A stretch of DNA of 64,000 nucleotides, taken from positions 2,266,706 to 2,330,705 of the forward strand of contig CP051233.1 of NCBI GenBank assembly GCA_017792425.1, read 5' to 3'. The DNA is from Thalassovita sp. GTDB lineage: Bacteria > Pseudomonadota > Alphaproteobacteria > Rhodobacterales > Rhodobacteraceae. The position numbers and the translations under genes were made by a program. Numbering within the stretch: position 1 is the stretch's first letter; each line of letters opens with the position of its first letter. The notes below the pieces were generated by a model. The model saw nothing but the letters and a program-made list of their open reading frames with translations, did not search any database and had not been told where the DNA came from. Of this stretch, positions 10,940 through 19,600 are shown one piece after another.

Positions 10940-10956
10940 TAATAGACCGTTTATTA
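10940..10956. promoter_or_regulatory. Candidate operator between gabT and the XRE-cupin gene
   Basis: TAATAGACCGTTTATTA is an imperfect palindrome with 5-bp outer arms (TAATA/TATTA) and further symmetric positions inside. It lies in the AT-rich divergent intergenic region, 33 bp upstream of the gabT start. It is the best candidate binding site for the adjacent regulator; no binding data. Confidence 0.35.
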
Positions 10957-11092
10957 TTCTTGTCAATATACCTGATATTCTAACCGTCAGCCGCTTTGAA
11001 ATACCATCGTTGCCGGGGTAGACATGGATGATTGACGCTTGAAATCCGCCGCGCTTAATATTTCAAACGGCACGAAAGCAAGGAGCAACAGC

Positions 11093-11665
11093 TTGAACAT
11101 CGGCGAACGCCTGAAACAGATCCGCGCGGAAAAAGGCCTTTCGCAACGCGAACTTGCGGCCCGCGCAGGCATGACCAGCGGCGCCATTTCCCTGATCGAA
11201 CAGGACAAGACCAGCCCCTCCGTTTCCTCGCTGAAGCGCATTCTGGACGGTATCCCGGTGTCGCTGTCGGCCTTCTTTTCCTCGGTCGAGGACGAACTGA
11301 CGCCCAAGTACTTCTATGCGCCCGGCGAATTCACCGAACTGTCGCCGCAGGATCTGGGCATGACCAGCGGGCGCGCGCAAAGGCTGAGCCTGAAGCAGTT
11401 GGGTGACGCCTCGCGTCATAACCTGCAGGTGCTCTATGAAACCTACCCCCCCGGATCGGACACGGGCGAAGAAATGCTAAGCCACGAGTCGGAAGAGGCC
11501 GGTATCGTCGTCTCGGGCGAGGTAGAGGTGACGGTGGACGGCCAGGCCAGGGTGCTGCGTGCCGGTGACGGCTATCTGTTTGACAGCCGCCTGCCGCACA
11601 GGTTCAGAAACATCGGCACTGCGGACTGTGTTGTGATCAGCGCCTGCACCCCACCAACCTTCTGA
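11093..11665 (+). CDS. XRE-family regulator with C-terminal cupin (PuuR-like)
   Basis: About 190 residues. Residues ~5-58 form a helix-turn-helix (QIRAEKGLSQRELAARAG, then ISLIEQDKTSPS). The C-terminal half, ~115-185, is a cupin-2 domain that would bind a small ligand (HESEEAGIVVSGE, LPHRFRN). The TTG at 11093 is preferred because AAGGAG ends 7 nt upstream; an in-frame TTG at 11039 would add 18 residues and has no good ribosome site. The architecture matches PuuR, a repressor of putrescine/GABA catabolism genes. Divergence from gabT suggests that it controls that gene. Confidence 0.8.
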   Translation: MNIGERLKQIRAEKGLSQRELAARAGMTSGAISLIEQDKTSPSVSSLKRILDGIPVSLSAFFSSVEDELTPKYFYAPGEFTELSPQDLGMTSGRAQRLSLKQLGDASRHNLQVLYETYPPGSDTGEEMLSHESEEAGIVVSGEVEVTVDGQARVLRAGDGYLFDSRLPHRFRNIGTADCVVISACTPPTF

Positions 11666-11877
11666 CCCTGCGCAGCGCATCCGCCAAGCTGCGCGCGTCA
11701 TTTCAAAGGGTCACGTTTTTCCCGCGAAACTCCTGATTTTTGTCGTATTTTCCGGTATGGTGACGAAAAACACCGTCAGAGGCAGGGTCCGTCATTTTCC
11801 GATTACCAATTTTCCACCACGGGGGATCCTCCGCGCTGCACTACCGCCCCGAAATCGACGGGCTGCGCGCTATCGCC

Positions 11878-13812
11878 GTGCTTTCAGTGGTTTTCTACCA
11901 TTTCGGGGTGCCAGGGATCGCGGGCGGCTTCGTGGGCGTGGACATCTTCTTTGTCCTGTCCGGTTTCCTGATCGGCGGCATCCTTTGGGCGGAACTGTCC
12001 GAAACCGGCCGCGTTTCGCTGACCCGCTTCTACTTGCGGCGGTTCAAACGGCTGGCCCCGGCCTTTTTCACGATGGCCTTCCTTGTCGCGGCGGCCAGTT
12101 ACCTGCTGTTGCTGCCGTTCGAGTTTCGGGAATTCGGCAAGACCCTGATTGCCGCCACGGTCTATCTGTCCAACGTGCAGTTCTTCCGCGATTCCGGCTA
12201 TTTCGACACCGGGGCCGAGGAAAAAGTGCTGCTGCACACATGGTCCCTGGCGGTCGAGGAACAGTTCTATGTCTTTCTGCCACTGGTGCTGCTGCTGTTC
12301 CGCTTCAGCCGGAAAACCCTGCTGACAGCCCTGGTGGGCATGTTCGCCTTGTCGCTGGCCGCCTGTATCTGGCTGACGCCGACCAATCCCACCGCCACGT
12401 TTTACCTGTTCCCGTTCCGGGCATGGGAACTGCTGGCCGGGGTGTTGCTGGCGATTTGGGGGCAAAGCGCAGGAACCAGATGGGCCATCCATCCGGGCCT
12501 GTCCTGGCTGGGGCTGGCGCTTGTCGGCTACGGGCTGGTGTTTACCACCCAAGCAGGTTTTCCCGGCTACCAGGTCGCGATCCCGGTGCTGGGAACGGTG
12601 CTGGTCCTGCTGAACGGGCATGACCCCAACCCGGTGAACCGCGTATTGTCTGCCCGGATGCCGGTGTTCGTCGGGTTAATTTCCTACTCTTTGTACCTGT
12701 GGCACTGGCCGGTCGCGGTGCTGTCCACCTATGCCCGCGGTGCCTATGCCGGCTGGTGGGAAACCGCGCTCTGGATGGTATTGTCGCTGCTCCTGTCCGT
12801 CCTGTCCTGGCGCTATGTCGAACTGCCGGTACGGCGGTCCTGGCGGCTGGGTTTCCCGGCGACTTTGGGGGCTGTGGCCGCCCTGTCCGTTGTCGCCCTG
12901 GGTCTGGGCGGGCTGTTCTACAAAACGGGTGGTATGCCTGCACGCTTCCCGCCCGACCTGCGCCGCCACATCGACGCCTCTGCCGGGTTCCTGCAGGACT
13001 GGAGCCGCTGCTCCACCCCGGATGATGGCCCCTTTGCCGGGGTGGAGCTGTGCCGGATCGGCCCCGAGGGCGACACCGAGGTGCTGTTCTGGGGCGACAG
13101 CCACCTGCGCGCCTATATGGAGGGCATCGCCCTGGCCGCGATGGAAAGCGGCACGCCGGGCCTGCTGATCTGGCACGCGGGTTGCCCGCCGCTGTTCGGT
13201 GTCCAGAAACGGGAATCCGCAGCCACACCCGCACAAGACGCCGATTGCGCCCGCGACAATGAAACGATCCGGCGGGCGCTGCCAATGCTGCCCCATCTGC
13301 GCGCAATCACGCTGGTCGGCCGGTGGGCCTATTACGCCGACGGGGCCGGAACCGGGCGCGACGCCCATAACCGGATCACTCTGCTGCCAGACACCGGCGA
13401 CCAGCCCGCCCGTTTCACAATGGCCCTGCACCGCACGGTCTCAGAGCTTGCCGGGTCAGCGCCCGCCGTGATGGTCCTGCGCCAGACCCCGGAAATCCCG
13501 TGGTACGATTCCCGCACGACTGCCCGCGCGCTGGCGCATGGCCGAGAGGAGGCGGTCGCGGACACGTTCCAGGCCCCGCTGGACACCGTGAACCAGCGCG
13601 CCGCCAGCTCCGACCCGGTGCTGCAAACCCTTGCTGCAGAAGGGAAAATCACTGTGCTGGATCCGCGCGCACGCCTGTGTGGGGCGGATTCCTGTTCAGT
13701 CCTTCAGGACGGGCTGGTGTACTATTTCGACAACAACCACCTGAACAACGATGGCGCGCGGGCGCTGCGGGATCTGTTCCTGCCCGCCCTGACGGTGGGG
13801 GCAGGCGAATGA
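11878..13812 (+). CDS. Acyltransferase-3 / SGNH membrane protein (OafA-like), 5' end unresolved
   Basis: Residues 1-~330 are a multi-pass acyltransferase-3 domain (FVGVDIFFVLSGFLI, HTWSLAVEEQFY). Residues ~400-640 form a periplasmic SGNH-type domain (FWGDSH near 403, DNNHLNNDG near 617). The family O-acetylates or acylates surface polysaccharides. The GTG at 11878 is the first usual start in this frame but cuts into the conserved YRPEIDGLRAIAVLS segment, which is encoded just upstream in the same frame from about 11842. An ATG at 11757 in another frame would supply a natural N-terminus if one G of the GGGGG run at 11821-11825 were absent. The gene overlaps the next by 4 nt. Confidence 0.8.
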   Translation: MLSVVFYHFGVPGIAGGFVGVDIFFVLSGFLIGGILWAELSETGRVSLTRFYLRRFKRLAPAFFTMAFLVAAASYLLLLPFEFREFGKTLIAATVYLSNVQFFRDSGYFDTGAEEKVLLHTWSLAVEEQFYVFLPLVLLLFRFSRKTLLTALVGMFALSLAACIWLTPTNPTATFYLFPFRAWELLAGVLLAIWGQSAGTRWAIHPGLSWLGLALVGYGLVFTTQAGFPGYQVAIPVLGTVLVLLNGHDPNPVNRVLSARMPVFVGLISYSLYLWHWPVAVLSTYARGAYAGWWETALWMVLSLLLSVLSWRYVELPVRRSWRLGFPATLGAVAALSVVALGLGGLFYKTGGMPARFPPDLRRHIDASAGFLQDWSRCSTPDDGPFAGVELCRIGPEGDTEVLFWGDSHLRAYMEGIALAAMESGTPGLLIWHAGCPPLFGVQKRESAATPAQDADCARDNETIRRALPMLPHLRAITLVGRWAYYADGAGTGRDAHNRITLLPDTGDQPARFTMALHRTVSELAGSAPAVMVLRQTPEIPWYDSRTTARALAHGREEAVADTFQAPLDTVNQRAASSDPVLQTLAAEGKITVLDPRARLCGADSCSVLQDGLVYYFDNNHLNNDGARALRDLFLPALTVGAGE

Positions 13813-15389
13813 CACCGGACTTCGCTGCGCAAAACTGGGACGTGATCGTTATCGGCACCGGCATCGGCGGCGGCACCGTCGGGCGGCGCTTGGCCGAACG
13901 CGGCCTTTCCGTTCTGTTCGTTGAAAAGGGCCCCAACTGCCCCCGCACCGAACAGACCGCCCTGAACCCGGAAATGTTCGATCCGCCCGCCCGCCGTATT
14001 CGCGGCTTCTGGCCCGGGCAGGTACACGCAAGGATCAATGGCCGTGACAGCCGGTTCTTCGGCCCGGTCGGCGCGGGCGTTGGCGGATCGTCTGTATTCT
14101 ACGCCGCCACGCTGGAACGGCCTGAACCGCATGATCTGGACGACAGCCCGGACCGCCCCCACCCCACTGGCGGCTGGCCAGTCAGCCACGCAGAATACCG
14201 CCCCTATTTCGATCAGGTAGAGCAGCTTTATGCGATCAGCGGCGAAGCAGACCCTCTGTCCACCATCCCCTGCCCTGACCTGCTTGACCCACCCCCTCTG
14301 TCCGCTGCGGATAAAACGCTGCAAAAGCTGTGGCAGGACAAGGGGTTGCACCCCTACCATCTGCATTCCGCCATCCGGCGCTTGGACGGCTGCAAGGACT
14401 GCCTCGGCTTCAAATGTCCGAAACGGTGCAAGATGGACGGTCGCTCTGCCGGGGTGGAACCGGCGCTGGACACCGGGCGCGCCGCACTGCTGGACAACTG
14501 CGAGGTTCAGGCGCTGGAAGGCGACACCACCCGCATCACCGGCATCCGCGTCATCCGTAATGGCCAGCCGATGACCCTACGCGCCCGTACTGTCGTATTG
14601 GCGGCGGGCGCATTCGGCACACCCCGTCTGTTGCTGGCCTCTCGCAGCGACGTCTGGCCCACCGGCTGCGCCAACGCCTCGGGCTTCGTGGGGCGCAACC
14701 TGATGTTCCACCTGAACGAACTGGTCGCCCTCTGGCCTGGGAAGTCCACCGCCCCGGGCGTCAGCAAGGCACTGGGATTCCGCGACCTCTATCATGTGGG
14801 CGGCGAACGCTATGGCATGGTGCAGGCGATGGGGATACAGGTTTCCTACGGCGAAATCGTCTATTTCCTGAAGATGCTGGTGGAACGCTCGGCCCTGCGC
14901 CGAATTCCCATGCTGAAGGAACTGGTCCGCATTCCCGCCGCCATCGCCGCCAAACTGTTCGGCAACGCACAGGTATTCGTCGGGTTGATGGAGGATTTGC
15001 CCTATCCCGAAAACTGCGTCCTGTTGGATGACGACCCAGACGTGATCCGGTTCGAATACACCCTGCAACCCGAACTGTTGCGACGCAGGCGCAGCTTTCG
15101 CCGGCTGATCCGTAAGGCGTTCAGGGGCCAACGGCACATGTTCCTTGGCCTGCAGCCCGAATTGAATTTCGGCCACCCATGCGGCACCGTACGGTTTGGC
15201 ACGAACCCCGAGACCAGCGTTTTGAACCGCGACTGCCGGGCGCATGGGCTGGAAAACCTCTATGTCGCCGATGCCTCGGTCTTTCCAACCAGCTTCGGTG
15301 TGAACCCCAGCCTGATGATCGCCGCCAACGCCTTGCGCGTCGCGGACGTGATCGCCGACCAGCACAAAGGAACCAGCGATGCCCCGTGA
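13809..15389 (+). CDS. GMC-family FAD oxidoreductase
   Basis: 526 residues. The N-terminal dinucleotide fold (VIVIGTGIGGGTVGRRLAE, then FVEKG) binds FAD. The C-terminus has the GMC signature GLENLYVADASVFPTSFGVN. A cysteine cluster near residue 195 (CKDCLGFKCPKRC) is typical of the bacterial glucose-methanol-choline branch acting on sugar or long-chain alcohols. The ATG overlaps the acyltransferase stop (ATGA), so translation is coupled; a longer in-frame reading upstream lies inside the acyltransferase gene and is rejected. Its setting between an acyltransferase and an SDR suggests modification of a surface glycan or lipid. Substrate unknown. Confidence 0.8.
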   Translation: MTPDFAAQNWDVIVIGTGIGGGTVGRRLAERGLSVLFVEKGPNCPRTEQTALNPEMFDPPARRIRGFWPGQVHARINGRDSRFFGPVGAGVGGSSVFYAATLERPEPHDLDDSPDRPHPTGGWPVSHAEYRPYFDQVEQLYAISGEADPLSTIPCPDLLDPPPLSAADKTLQKLWQDKGLHPYHLHSAIRRLDGCKDCLGFKCPKRCKMDGRSAGVEPALDTGRAALLDNCEVQALEGDTTRITGIRVIRNGQPMTLRARTVVLAAGAFGTPRLLLASRSDVWPTGCANASGFVGRNLMFHLNELVALWPGKSTAPGVSKALGFRDLYHVGGERYGMVQAMGIQVSYGEIVYFLKMLVERSALRRIPMLKELVRIPAAIAAKLFGNAQVFVGLMEDLPYPENCVLLDDDPDVIRFEYTLQPELLRRRRSFRRLIRKAFRGQRHMFLGLQPELNFGHPCGTVRFGTNPETSVLNRDCRAHGLENLYVADASVFPTSFGVNPSLMIAANALRVADVIADQHKGTSDAP

Positions 15390-16143
15390 CGATCCCCGCC
15401 TGTTGACCGGCCCCGCCGTGGTAACCGGGGCCAGCGAGGGGCTGGGCCGCGCCCTGTCCGTCGCCCTGACCCGCCGGGGCGTGCCCGTCACCGGGTTCGG
15501 CCGCCGCACCGACGCGCTGGCCGAAACCGCGCGACTGGCCGGGCCGCTGTTCACCCCCATGACCGTGGACGTATCCGACACCGCTGCCGCCGGCACCGCC
15601 ATTCAGCAGATCGCGCCGGTGTTGCTGATCAACAACGCCGCCGTCTACCCCCGCCGCGATATTCTGGACGAAACAGCGGACAGTTTCCTGCACTCCGTCG
15701 CGGTGAACCTTGGCGGGGTCGTGGCCTGCACCCGCGCCGCGCTGGACGGCATGGTCGCCACCGGCTTTGGCCGCATCATGACCGTGTCCACCTTTGCCGA
15801 TATTGCCCCCCTGCCCGCGTCCGCGGCCTATGCGACGTCCAAGGGCGCAGTGCGAATCTTCAACCGGGCGCTGGTGGCCGATCTGGGCGACCGCTTCCCC
15901 GACATCGTGATCAACGACTGGATGCCGGGGATGCTGGCCACGCGCATGGGCATCCCCGATGGTCTGGACCCCGCGATTTCCGCCGAATGGGGGGCCGAAC
16001 TGGCGCTGTGGCACGATCCCGGCCTGACCGGTACGATCTTTGAGCAGGACCGCGAACTGCCACCGCCGCGCAGCCTGAAGCGCCGGGTCAAGGACAGGTT
16101 GCTGCTGCGCAAACCGCCCCCACCCCGGCAATTGATCTCCTGA
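15379..16143 (+). CDS. Short-chain dehydrogenase/reductase
   Basis: 254 residues. The cofactor motif TGASEGLG is at ~15-22, followed by FGRRT, which suggests NADP preference (inferred). NNAAV follows, and the catalytic Ser and YATSK (Tyr151) are present. The C-terminal ~20 residues are basic and proline-rich (KPPPPRQ). The start overlaps the GMC gene by 11 nt, completing a three-gene coupled operon. It probably works on the same unidentified substrate as the GMC oxidoreductase. Confidence 0.8.
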   Translation: MPRDDPRLLTGPAVVTGASEGLGRALSVALTRRGVPVTGFGRRTDALAETARLAGPLFTPMTVDVSDTAAAGTAIQQIAPVLLINNAAVYPRRDILDETADSFLHSVAVNLGGVVACTRAALDGMVATGFGRIMTVSTFADIAPLPASAAYATSKGAVRIFNRALVADLGDRFPDIVINDWMPGMLATRMGIPDGLDPAISAEWGAELALWHDPGLTGTIFEQDRELPPPRSLKRRVKDRLLLRKPPPPRQLIS

Positions 16144-16167
16144 TCCTCGCCTGCGGGCTTGCTTTTT

Positions 16168-16196
16168 GAAATCCTCATATTAGGATTTTCGAATAA
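16168..16196 (+). promoter_or_regulatory. 29-bp box upstream of mrp, containing an inverted repeat
   Basis: The core at 16169-16188 is AAATCCT, a 6-nt spacer, then AGGATTT, a perfect 7-bp inverted repeat. The full 29-bp box matches, at 25 of 29 positions, the reverse complement of 17354-17382 upstream of the DsrE-family gene. The pair looks like operators of one regulator, perhaps an ArsR-family repressor of the kind common in sulfur metabolism (inferred). Confidence 0.6.
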
Positions 16197-16217
16197 GTAG
16201 CGAACAGGCAGGTCCAC

Positions 16218-17312
16218 ATGAAGAAAGTCATTCTGGCGCGGCTATCCACCATCACCCCGCAAAGTTCCCGGTTGGATCTGGTATCCGCTGGCATGGTCGG
16301 GGACCGCGATATCGCGCTGGATGGTGGGCGGGCGGTGGTGTCGGTCAACCTGCCCGAAGCGTTTGACGGCGACCTTGAAACCCTGAAATCGCAGATCGAG
16401 GACCGCCTGTCCGGCCTGCCGGAAATTGAAACCCTGCTGGTGGTCATGACCGCCGAACGCCCCGCCGCACCAGCACCGGAACCGCCGCGCCTGAAAAAAC
16501 GCCCGACCGAAGCGCCGGGCCGCGACATGCGCCCACACAGTGCCGCCGTTCCTGGCATCAAGACCATCATCGCCGTCGCCTCTGGCAAGGGCGGCGTCGG
16601 CAAGTCCACCACCGCAGTCAACCTTGCGCTGGCCCTGTCCGGGCTGGGGTTGAAAACCGGTCTGCTGGATGCCGACATCTACGGCCCGTCCCTGCCTCGG
16701 CTGATGAACATCACCGACCGGCCAGAGGTGCAGGACGACCGCGTGCTGCCAATCGAAAAATACGGCATAAAAACCATGTCGATGGGCTTCCTTATGGAAG
16801 AGGACAACCCGGTGATCTGGCGCGGCCCGATGATCGTCACCGCCCTGATGCAGATGACCCGAGAGGTCGACTGGGGCGAATTGGACGTGCTGGTGCTGGA
16901 CATGCCGCCGGGCACCGGCGACGCGCAACTGACGATGGCGCAACAGGTGCCGCTGCAGGGGGCGGTGATCGTGTCCACGCCGCAAGATCTGGCCTTGATC
17001 GACGCCCGCAAAGGGTTGAAAATGTTCAAGAACGTGGACGTACCGATCTTTGGCATCATTGAAAACATGTCGGTGTTCATCTGCCCGCATTGCGGCAAGC
17101 CGTCCAACATCTTCGGCCACGGCGGGGCGCAGGCCGACGCGCACAAGCTGGGCGTGCCCTTCCTGGGCGCGATCCCGCTGCACATGGACATCCGCGAAAC
17201 CTCGGATGACGGCACCCCGATCGTCGTGGCCAAACCCGACAGCCCCCACGCGGCGGCCTATCGCAAGATCGCGCTGAACATCGCCGCGCGCCTGTTCCCA
17301 GAAGTGGATTAA
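16218..17312 (+). CDS. Mrp/NBP35-type P-loop ATPase, Fe-S carrier
   Basis: 364 residues. An N-terminal MIP18/DUF59-like region (~1-90) leads through a proline-rich linker to a deviant Walker A (SGKGGVGKSTT, from ~121) and DMPPGTGD. CPHC near residues 288-291 is the expected bridging [4Fe-4S] ligand pair of ApbC/NBP35 proteins, which load clusters onto target enzymes. The gene is followed by dsrE-family and tusA genes, and next to the dsr cluster it may serve the many Fe-S proteins of sulfur oxidation (inferred). A second, distinct Mrp gene lies at 63156. Confidence 0.85.
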   Translation: MKKVILARLSTITPQSSRLDLVSAGMVGDRDIALDGGRAVVSVNLPEAFDGDLETLKSQIEDRLSGLPEIETLLVVMTAERPAAPAPEPPRLKKRPTEAPGRDMRPHSAAVPGIKTIIAVASGKGGVGKSTTAVNLALALSGLGLKTGLLDADIYGPSLPRLMNITDRPEVQDDRVLPIEKYGIKTMSMGFLMEEDNPVIWRGPMIVTALMQMTREVDWGELDVLVLDMPPGTGDAQLTMAQQVPLQGAVIVSTPQDLALIDARKGLKMFKNVDVPIFGIIENMSVFICPHCGKPSNIFGHGGAQADAHKLGVPFLGAIPLHMDIRETSDDGTPIVVAKPDSPHAAAYRKIALNIAARLFPEVD

Positions 17313-17353
17313 CACCGCCAAACAGCAGCAGATGCGGGTGTTTGTACTAGCTT

Positions 17354-17382
17354 TTATTCAAAAATCCTAATATAAGAAATTC
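17354..17382 (-). promoter_or_regulatory. Second copy of the 29-bp box, inverted, upstream of the DsrE-family gene
   Basis: The reverse complement of this segment matches 16168-16196 at 25 of 29 positions and includes the shared core ATATTAGGATTTT and the end GAATAA. It lies 26 nt before the DsrE-family start, so an internal controlled promoter between mrp and that gene is likely. Confidence 0.6.
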
Positions 17383-17407
17383 AGCATTTCATCAACTGGG
17401 AGGTACG

Positions 17408-17914
17408 ATGATGCTGGACAGCAGCCAACTTGAAAACGCCAAAAGCATGTCGATCATCGTGACCAAGGGATCGCTTGACTGGGCCTATCCGCCCTTCATT
17501 CTGGGCACCACCGCCGCGGCCATGGATGTCGAGGTGACGATGTTCTTTACCTTCTACGGGCTGACCCTGCTGAAGAAGGATCTGAACCTGAAATTCACGA
17601 CTCTTGGCAATCCGGCGATGGAAATGCCCATGATGGGCGGACACATGGCAATGCCGAACCTCATGGGGGTTTTGCCCGGCGTGGGGGGCCTTGCCGGCAC
17701 CATGATGAAAAACCTGATGAAGAAGAAAGGCGTCGCCTCGATCGAGGAATTGCGCGATATCGCCGTGGAATGCGAAATCGAGCTGATCGCCTGCCAGATG
17801 ACGATGGACCTGTTCGAATTCACCACCGACGACATGATTGACGGCGTCCAGCTTGGCGGGGCCGCCACCTATATGGAAAAGGCGCTGAAATCCGACATCA
17901 ACCTGTTCATCTGA
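17408..17914 (+). CDS. DsrE/DsrF/DrsH-like family sulfur carrier (DsrE2/DsrE3 type)
   Basis: 168 residues of the DrsE_2-type family. Visible signs are the N-terminal SIIVTKGSLDWAYPPFILGT, a methionine-rich middle (GGHMAMPNLMG) and two cysteines at ~122 and ~129 (CEIELIAC) followed by QMTMDLF. Members pass persulfide or thiosulfate with TusA in sulfur-oxidizing prokaryotes (established for DsrE3A/TusA pairs). No clear membrane segment is seen, which favours the soluble DsrE3 group over membrane-bound DsrE2. GGGAGG lies just upstream; ATG at 17411 is an alternative start. TusA follows after 40 nt. Confidence 0.8.
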   Translation: MMLDSSQLENAKSMSIIVTKGSLDWAYPPFILGTTAAAMDVEVTMFFTFYGLTLLKKDLNLKFTTLGNPAMEMPMMGGHMAMPNLMGVLPGVGGLAGTMMKNLMKKKGVASIEELRDIAVECEIELIACQMTMDLFEFTTDDMIDGVQLGGAATYMEKALKSDINLFI

Positions 17915-17954
17915 ACACCAACCGCCCACCGATTGTTAGAGAGGAGCTAATACC

Positions 17955-18179
17955 GTGGCTGAACATGTGCTGAACGCCGAGGGGCTGAACTGTCCCCTTC
18001 CCATTATCAAGGCCAAGAAGATGCTGAAGGGCATCCCGGCGGGTGAAATCCTGGAAATTCGCGCCACCGATCCCGGATCGGTCGCCGATTTCGCCGCCTT
18101 TTGCAAACAGACCGGGAACGAACTGCTCAGCTCCACCGCCGAGGGCGACGTCTACAAGTTCGAGATCCGGCGCAGCTGA
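17955..18179 (+). CDS. tusA: TusA-family sulfurtransferase
   Basis: 74 residues starting with GTG, with AGGAG 8 nt upstream. The CPLP motif (Cys13) carries the sulfur as a persulfide. In organisms with reverse Dsr, TusA delivers sulfur to DsrE, which passes it through DsrEFH to DsrC. The position directly after the DsrE-family gene and tail-to-tail with dsrN supports that role. A terminator follows at once. A second TusA is at 46950. Confidence 0.9.
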   Translation: MAEHVLNAEGLNCPLPIIKAKKMLKGIPAGEILEIRATDPGSVADFAAFCKQTGNELLSSTAEGDVYKFEIRRS

Positions 18180-18199
18180 CGCGTCCGCGCTAACCGGCG

Positions 18200-18227
18200 A
18201 TACCCGTCCTATTGGGCGGGTATTTTT
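18200..18227 (+). terminator. Terminator after tusA
   Basis: The stem has arms 18200-18209 and 18214-18223 (one mismatch, 4-nt loop), followed by a run of T. The dsrN stop codon on the other strand (18209-18211) falls at the stem-loop junction, so the two convergent genes end in the same structure. Confidence 0.85.
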
Positions 18228-19600
18228 CGTTCCGCCTTGCAGGACTGGACAAAGGACAGGAACCCGCTGACCCACGGGCGGCAGCAGGTGTTGCGCAAAT
18301 GGCAGAACCCGGCCACCGTATTGGCCACGTGAATGCCGTCCCTTTGCCCGCTGACCCCGGTGCCGCGCGTCATCCGGCGGGTGAACACCGTATCCTCTGG
18401 CAGCCCTTCGATACTGGCATAGTGGAACTCATGCGCGGTAACCGCCTCGCCCGGCATCGCCCAAGGATGCGCCTCGGTACTTTCAAAGGCGACATAGCCG
18501 CGCCCCTGCGGCTGCCGGTGCATCACCGCCTGCCCGGGGATCAGCCCCACCATCGGCAGACGGCGTCCACCGTGGCTCAGGCTTTCGCACAGGTACATCA
18601 ACCCGCCGCATTCGGCATAGCATGGCAGCCCCGCCGCCAACGCCCCGCGCAGCGCGTGCCGCAGCGTGCGATTGTCCGCCAGCGCCTGCATGTGCATTTC
18701 CGGGAAACCGCCACCAATGAACAGCCCGTCGACATCCGGCAGGTGGTTGTCGCGCAACGCGTCTATCGGCACCAGCCTAGCCCCCGCCTGTTCAAACGCT
18801 TCCAGATCATCGGGATAGTAGAACCCAAAGGCCGCATCACGCATCACCCCGATGCGCAACCCCTGCCCGACCTTCGGCACCTGCTTGCGCGGCATTGCGG
18901 GCGGGTTCAGATCGGGCGCGGCATTGGCCACCGCGCGGATACGGTCCAGATCGACAGACTCCGTGACAACATCCCCCAGCCCGCCGATGATCCGTTCCAG
19001 GTGATCGTTCTCCGCCGGGGTGGTCAGGCCCAGATGGCGCTCGCCGATCTCCAGCGCGGAATTGCGCCACACGCTGCCCAGAACCGGGATGTCGGTATAG
19101 GTTTCCACCGCACGGCGCAGCTTTGCCTCGTGCCGCGCCCCCCCCACCTGGTTCAGGATCACCCCGGCAATATTCACCGCCGGATCGAACGCGCGATAGC
19201 CGAACAACAGCGGCGCGATCCCCCGCGTCATGCCCCGCGTGTCGATCACCAGCACCACCGGCAGGCCCAGCAGCTTCGCCAGTTCGGCGTTGGAATCCGC
19301 GCCATCCGGGCTCATTCCGTCGTACAGGCCCTTGTTCGCCTCCACCAGCGACAGCGATCCTGCCCGGCTGGCAAAGAACGGCGCGATCATGTCACGGTCC
19401 ATCGCGTTGAAATCCAGGTTGTAGCAAGACGCCCCGGACGCCAGCCCCAACCACATCGGATCAATGTAATCCGGTCCCTTCTTGAACGTCCGCACCCCCG
19501 GATCGGTCCGGCTGAACGCCGCCGCCAGCCCGGTGGACACCACCGTCTTGCCCGAGGACTTGTGCGCCCCCGCGATCATGAAGCGCGGAAAATCCGTCAT
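18209..19600 (-). CDS. dsrN: DsrN, siroheme amidase (CobB/CbiA-like amidotransferase)
   Basis: 463 residues. An N-terminal P-loop ligase domain (AGAHKSSGKT, KKGPDYIDPMWL) is followed by a C-terminal class I glutamine amidotransferase domain with the nucleophile in CYAECGG near residue 331. The family also includes cobyrinate a,c-diamide synthase. The ATG overlaps the dsrP stop by 4 nt, and dsrP-dsrN adjacency is the known Dsr order, so this copy most likely makes siroheme amide for DsrAB. No other cobalamin gene is nearby. A role in B12 synthesis cannot be excluded from sequence alone. Confidence 0.85.
   Translation of the reverse strand: MTDFPRFMIAGAHKSSGKTVVSTGLAAAFSRTDPGVRTFKKGPDYIDPMWLGLASGASCYNLDFNAMDRDMIAPFFASRAGSLSLVEANKGLYDGMSPDGADSNAELAKLLGLPVVLVIDTRGMTRGIAPLLFGYRAFDPAVNIAGVILNQVGGARHEAKLRRAVETYTDIPVLGSVWRNSALEIGERHLGLTTPAENDHLERIIGGLGDVVTESVDLDRIRAVANAAPDLNPPAMPRKQVPKVGQGLRIGVMRDAAFGFYYPDDLEAFEQAGARLVPIDALRDNHLPDVDGLFIGGGFPEMHMQALADNRTLRHALRGALAAGLPCYAECGGLMYLCESLSHGGRRLPMVGLIPGQAVMHRQPQGRGYVAFESTEAHPWAMPGEAVTAHEFHYASIEGLPEDTVFTRRMTRGTGVSGQRDGIHVANTVAGFCHLRNTCCRPWVSGFLSFVQSCKAERKIPAQ

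Noticed and set aside
13500..13808. Upstream extension of the GMC oxidoreductase frame
   Set aside because: It lies inside the acyltransferase gene; the flavin-binding motif begins just after the ATG at 13809.
18209..19600. Cobyrinate a,c-diamide synthase for cobalamin synthesis
   Set aside because: The family fits, but the gene overlaps dsrP in a full dsr operon and no cobalamin gene is near, so DsrN is the better call.
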